From Oceaniovalibus sp. ACAM 378 (GTDB taxonomy: Bacteria > Pseudomonadota > Alphaproteobacteria > Rhodobacterales > Rhodobacteraceae), in NCBI RefSeq assembly GCF_008085915.1, contig NZ_VSJK01000005.1, forward strand, positions 124,001 to 188,000: DNA of 64,000 nucleotides. The letters are read 5' to 3'. Positions 41,901-47,900 of this stretch are shown in pieces. The notes below the pieces were generated by a model. The model ran no database searches. It was given only the letters and a program-made list of their open reading frames with translations, and was not told the DNA's origin. A program made the translations under genes and the position numbers. How positions within the stretch are numbered: the stretch's first letter is position 1; each line of letters opens with the position of its first letter.

Positions 41901-44900
41901 ATCCGGTCGCCATCGCGCAGCGCCACATCCACCCGTTTCAGCAATACCGCAGCACAGCCCTCGCCCCGCGCATAGCCATTCGCCGCTGCGCCAAAGGTGT
42001 GGCACCGTCCTGTGGGCGACAGCATCCCCGCCCGGTGCGGTCCCGCGAACCCATCGATCGAGAGGCACAGGTTGACCCCCCCGACAATCGCCGCGCCGCA
42101 TTGCCCCGATGCCACCGCGTCGCGCGCATTCAGCAGCGCGATCAGTGAGCTGGAACAGGCCGTATCGACCGCGCGGCTGGGTCCGTGCAGATCGAATTGG
42201 TGCGACAGGCGGTTCGCCGCCATGGCAAGCGAATTTCCGGTGGCACCATAGCCATCGGCAGGATGCCCGCACGCACGCCACAGATCGGCGTAATCAAGCG
42301 ATGTGATGCCCACGAAAACGCCGGTGTCGCGAGGCAGTTCAGCCGGGGTATAGCCCGCGTTTTCCAGCATCCGCCATGCGGTTTCCAGCAGGATCCGCTG
42401 TTGTGGATCAAGCCGCGCCGCCTCGGTGGGTGACATGCGAAAGAACGCCGCGTCAAACTTGTCGATATCCTCAAGAAATCCGCCATGCATCGCGAACCCG
42501 GCCGAGCTGAATTCTTCGCCATAGGCGTTTGGAAAGCGCTTTTGGGGATAGGCACCGGTCAGGTCGCGCCCGGCCAACAAGTTGTCAAAGAACGCGTTAA
42601 CATCCGGGCTTTGTGGAAAACGCCCCGCCATGCCGATAATCGCCACGCGCGTATCCGGCAGCGGCGGCGGTGCCCGCAACGTCATGACGGACGTGGCGCG
42701 TTGGGCCATGGCGGGTCGTGGTGTCGAAGGCGCGGCGTGATGGCGGCTCAGATGTTGGCTCAGCGCTGCGATATGTTCACATTCGAAAAAGATCGCGGGC
42801 GACAGATTGGATTTGAACGCGGCGTTGATCTCACCGGCAAAGCGGGTCAGCGAAATGGAATCAAACCCCAGATCGTGAAAGCTTTCGCGCAGGCCCAGAT
42901 CGGTTGGCTCGAAGCCAAGGATTGCCGCCGCCATATCGCGCAGGACATGGGCCGGGCCGGCGACCGTGGATTCTTGCACGCGATCCCGGTCCGCGTCGAC
43001 AGGCGCGGCACCGCCCGGCACGACGACGGTGCCCAGTTCCTCGCCGGTTTGGCCCAACAGGCGGATATCAAATCCGCCTCCCGCCTTCGGGCGGACCCAC
43101 ACATGGGCGACCTCGCCCGCCGTGGCCCATCCCGCCTCGACCGGTCCGATGCGTGCCGGATCAACCCCGGCAAAAAGCAGCACCTGAACCATGGCCCCCA
43201 GCACCGGCGCGTCGCAGGTCACGTTTTTCTTGAACCGATCCTGCTGCGCCGGAGATTGCGCCAAATCGGCAAAAAATCCGCCGTCGTTCAGCCGGTGCAG
43301 GCCCGTGATAACGTTCAGAAATGGGCCGAACCTCAGCTTTTGACGGGCAAGGACATCGTAGAACGCCGCACCCTCAACCGTTTCGATGGCCGACAGGCGC
43401 AGAGCCACAGGATTGACCGGTGCGCCTTGCGCCGGTGCCTCACCCAGCCGCGCGCCGATCCAATCATGTTTCGCGCCCGCCTCATCCACCGCCACAACGC
43501 GCGCCGCCCCGGAAATCACCGTCAGATCCAGACGCCGCACCTGACGCCAGTAGGGCGGCGCGCTAACCGTCAGATCGGACACCGACGGGCACGTGGACAA
43601 GCCAGCAATCCGCGCCAGCGCAGCGACGATGTCAAAGGCCACCAAGGGAACGATTGTCGGCTGCCCGCCCTCAGTGAACAGATAATCGCGCAGCTCGGAC
43701 AGGTGGATCGCGGTGCTGTATCGCAGTCCGGTGGCATCGGACAGGTTTTCGCCGATGAACGGGTGCAGCTTGGATCGCGCCCCCATTGGATGCACGACCG
43801 AGGGCGCATCAAGGGCCTCGGGGTACCAGCAGCGCACCTTTTCAAACGGATAGGCGGGCAGACAGACGCGGCGCCGCGCGCGCCCCTCGTGCAGCAGCGG
43901 CCACTCGACAGCAGCACCGGCGCACCATGCCTCGGCCACAGCCTCCAGCCGTCCGGCGTGGCAATCCTGTCGCAGACGCTCAGGATCGTCGGGCGGATCA
44001 TGATCGAGGATCGACGCAGCGTACCGGCAATCCGCCGTGGCACCCTCACGCTGGAACGCCGCGATCCGGGCAAGCGCCTCGGCTTTGTCCGACGCCACAA
44101 AGGCCATCCGGCACGACAGTTCGTTCTTTCCCGATTGCAGGGTGTGGGCAATGTCGCCGATATGATCCTCGGCCGCACCCTGCAGGAAGGCGGTGAACCG
44201 ATCCAGAACCGCGACAAGGCGTGTCGGGTTCATCGCTGAAAAGACAAACAGATGTGGTTCACGCGCAGAGACCGGGCGCGGGGATGGCACATATTCCTCG
44301 ATCAGGATGTGTGAATTCATCCCCCCCGCCCCGATCGACGTGACACCGGCGCGGCGCGGCACCTCGGCGCCGGTGTCGTCCCGCAGGTGCGGCCAAGGCG
44401 CGCGTGTGGTCTGGATTCGGAACGGCGAGGTGGCGAAGGGAATATCGGGGTTCGGCGTCTCGGCGTGCAGCGACGGCGCCAGTTCGCCGTGCCGCATCTG
44501 CGCCAGCACCTTTGCGACCCCCGCCAGCCCCGACGCCGCCAACAGATGCGCCACGTTGCTTTTCACCGTACCGATGGGACAGATCCCCACGTCATCGGTA
44601 TATTTGCGGAACACCTGGGTCAGCGCGCGAATTTCGATCGGATCGCCCAGAGCGGTGCCCGATCCATGCCCCTCGACATAACCGATGGTTGTCGGATCGA
44701 CCCTTGCATCGTCGAACGCGTCCTCGATGGCGCGGGCCTGCTGCGCTGGGCTGGGAACGGTGAAGCCGTTGCGCACACCGGCATTGGAGATACCGCTGCC
44801 AATGATAACGCCGTGAATACGATCGCCATCGGCGCGGGCGGCGGCCAGCGGTTTCAGCACGACAGCGCCCACCCCTTCGCCCAGAATCGTCCCCTCGGCC

Positions 44901-47900
44901 CCCAGGCCATAGCCGCGGATCACCTCGGCTGATTTTGAGGTGAAATGCTCTTGCGATGTCGCGATCAGCTTTTGCGGATGAAGCAGCAGGCTTACGCCAC
45001 CGGCCAGCGCCATCTTGCAGCGCCCGGCGCGCAACATATGCACCGCCTCATGGATACAGGTGGAGGAGGCGGAACACATGGTATCAAGGAAATACGACGG
45101 CCCGGTCAGCCCGTAAAAATACGACACCATATTGGGAATCGTGCCAGTATAGCTGCCGCTGGCCAGCGATGGACGCATCAGCATGTTCTGAAAGCCGTAA
45201 AGATCGTATTCGTTGGTCATCGACCCCATGATCACGGCCACGTCGCCGCCGTATTGGCGCGCGATGGTTTCCCGCGAATATCCGGCGTCCTCAAAGGCTT
45301 CGACGCTGGCCTGAAGAAACAGGCGCACCTCGGGCGACATCAGCTCGGCCTCGGTCTGGGATATGCGGAAATACCGCGGATCGAACCGGTCGATGTCGCG
45401 CAGGAAAGCGCCCGTGCCCACCACCGTCTTGCCCAGCACATCACGTTCGGGGTGATGCAGCGCGGCGTTGTCCCAGCGGTCTTGCGGGACCGGTTCAAAC
45501 CCGTCTCGACCCTGCGCCAGCATCTCCCAGAAAGCGTCGCGATCATCGGCGCCCGAAACGTGCAGCGACAGCCCGACAATCGCGATATCGTGCAGATCAT
45601 CGTTAGCCTTGGCAGGTTGCGCTGGGCGCTGCGTGATTTTCGCATCCGGTGCGGCAAGCGGCGCGGCGGGTGGCACGTCCGCGTCCTGAACAAGGGCGCT
45701 CAGGGCGGCGGAATATTCGGCCACCAGATGATCGGCCAGCCCGTCCAGATCGACAAATTCAAAGAACAGCGTCTTGGACAGCGGGCCAAGCCTCTCTTCC
45801 AGTCGCGTCGTCGCCTCGACAATTGCGATGGAATCAAGCCCGTATTCCTCAAGCTTGCGCTTCGTGCGGATCCGCCCGGCATCGGTTTGCAGGACGTCGG
45901 CCAGGATATCGCGCAGGTGGGCAATGGCCGCATGTTTCAGCGCGCCCGTGCTCACCACGGCCACAGTGGGCCGAGGCGTCACGGGGAGAGGTGCGGTGCC
46001 GAAGCGCTCCAGCACATCCGCGATCCGCCCCGGTTGGCCATGCATCACCGTCAGCCGGGGGTGATCGTCCCCGGTCAATGCCGCCTCCAGCGCGGCGATG
46101 CCGGATTCTGTCGGCAATGGATCGATGGCAAGGCGGCGGTTCATCGCCTCTTGGGTGGCCGGATCGGCCGACATTCCGCCATCACGCCACAGCGGCCAGC
46201 CCATGGCCACCGTGCGACCGGACCGCGCACCGGTGCGCACCGCTTCGGCACGGGTTTCGGCGAATGCATCCATAAACGCATTCGCCCCGCCATAGATCGC
46301 CTGCCCCGCCATGCCAAAGACCGAGGCGACCGAAGAACACAGCACCATGAAATCCAGCGGCTGATCGCGTGTCGCCCGATCAAGGTTGATCGTGCCCGCC
46401 ACCTTTGGGGCGAAGACCGCCGCTGCCCGGTCGCTGTCTTGGGTCAGGACATAACCGTCATCCAACCAACCTGCCGCATGGATGACGCCCTTGATCGGCC
46501 CGTGGTCCGTGACGATCCGCGCCATCGCGGAATCGAGCGCGCCCACATCGGCAACATCGCAGGGCACATATTCGATCTGCGCCCCACCCTCGCACAGATC
46601 ATCCAGCGTTTCGCGCAGTGCCGGAGCGAGGGCGGCGCGCCGCCCGCTCAGCACAATCCGGCGTGCACCCCGGTTGATCAGCCAACGGCAGAAGATAATC
46701 CCAAGACCGCCCAGCCCCCCGGTGATCCAATAAACGCCCTGACTGTCAATCTTGATCGGCGCGGTGCCAGTGTGCGTCAGGGCACGCGGGCGCCAGACTG
46801 TTCGCGCGCCGTCAACCGTGTGGCGCAGGTCGGTATGGGTGTCGGCGACGCGCGACTCGACCCCGGCGACGGTGGCCAGCCTTTGTGCGGTGATCTCGCC
46901 GAACAGCGTAACGCGCCGCCCGTCGATCCGGGGGTTTTCAAGCGTGATCGTCTTGAACAGCGCGACCAGCGGCGCGGTAATGCAGTCCGCCACATCCGCC
47001 CCGGTCAGCGCCAGAATGCGCACTGGCCCCTTCACCCCGTCGCGCAAAACATCGCGCAAAAGCCCGTGGGCCTGTTGGAACAGGGCAAGCGCGGCGTCAC
47101 CCTCGCATCCGTCCGGAAGGGTCAGCGCCTTGATGGGCAGGCCGGTTTGCGCGCGCAGCGTTTCCGCCAAATCCGCTGCCGCGCCGATCAGCCATATCTG
47201 TGCCCCGGCCACTTGCGGAGCGGGCGCGGGTTCGGCGCGGCAATCCTGCCACACACCCGATGCAAGCGTCACGGTGTCGGGGAGGTGCGCAAGGTCATCC
47301 TTGGGCGGCGCGGCAAGCTGCCCACCTTGCACCAGTTTGAGAACAAGACCGCGAAACGCGACCGCCACGGCCCCGGATCCATCGCAGAGGTCGATATCGA
47401 ATTCGCGCACAGGCGCGCCGGATATCGCTGGTCGGATTTGCCGCAGATGCGCCCACATCACCGGCACGCAGGGGCCGCGCACCTCGATCCGGCGACAGGC
47501 GAAGGGCACTGCGGCACTGCCCGGCGCTCCACCGTTCAGCGCCACCCAAGCCTGAATTGCCGCGTCCAGCATCACCGGATGCAACGGCATCGCATCAAGC
47601 GTCGGGATCAGCCGTCGCGGCAACCGGATCTGCGCCAGCACCGCACCATCGCCGCGCATCGCCTGCTTCAATGCGCGGAAGGCTGGACCATGCACGACAC
47701 CGCTTTGCACCAGACGGTCATAGCAGGTTTGCGCATCCACCCTGTCGCTCAGCGAAGACTTCAGCCCCGCCAGATCAACGACCTGCGGCGCAGCGTCAGC
47801 GAGGCGGCGGATCACGCCCTGTACAGCACTATCCTGCCCCTCTTCCCTGACGCGGAACGAGATCGCATCCGCGCCGCCCGCCAGCGAAGTTTCAATCGTG

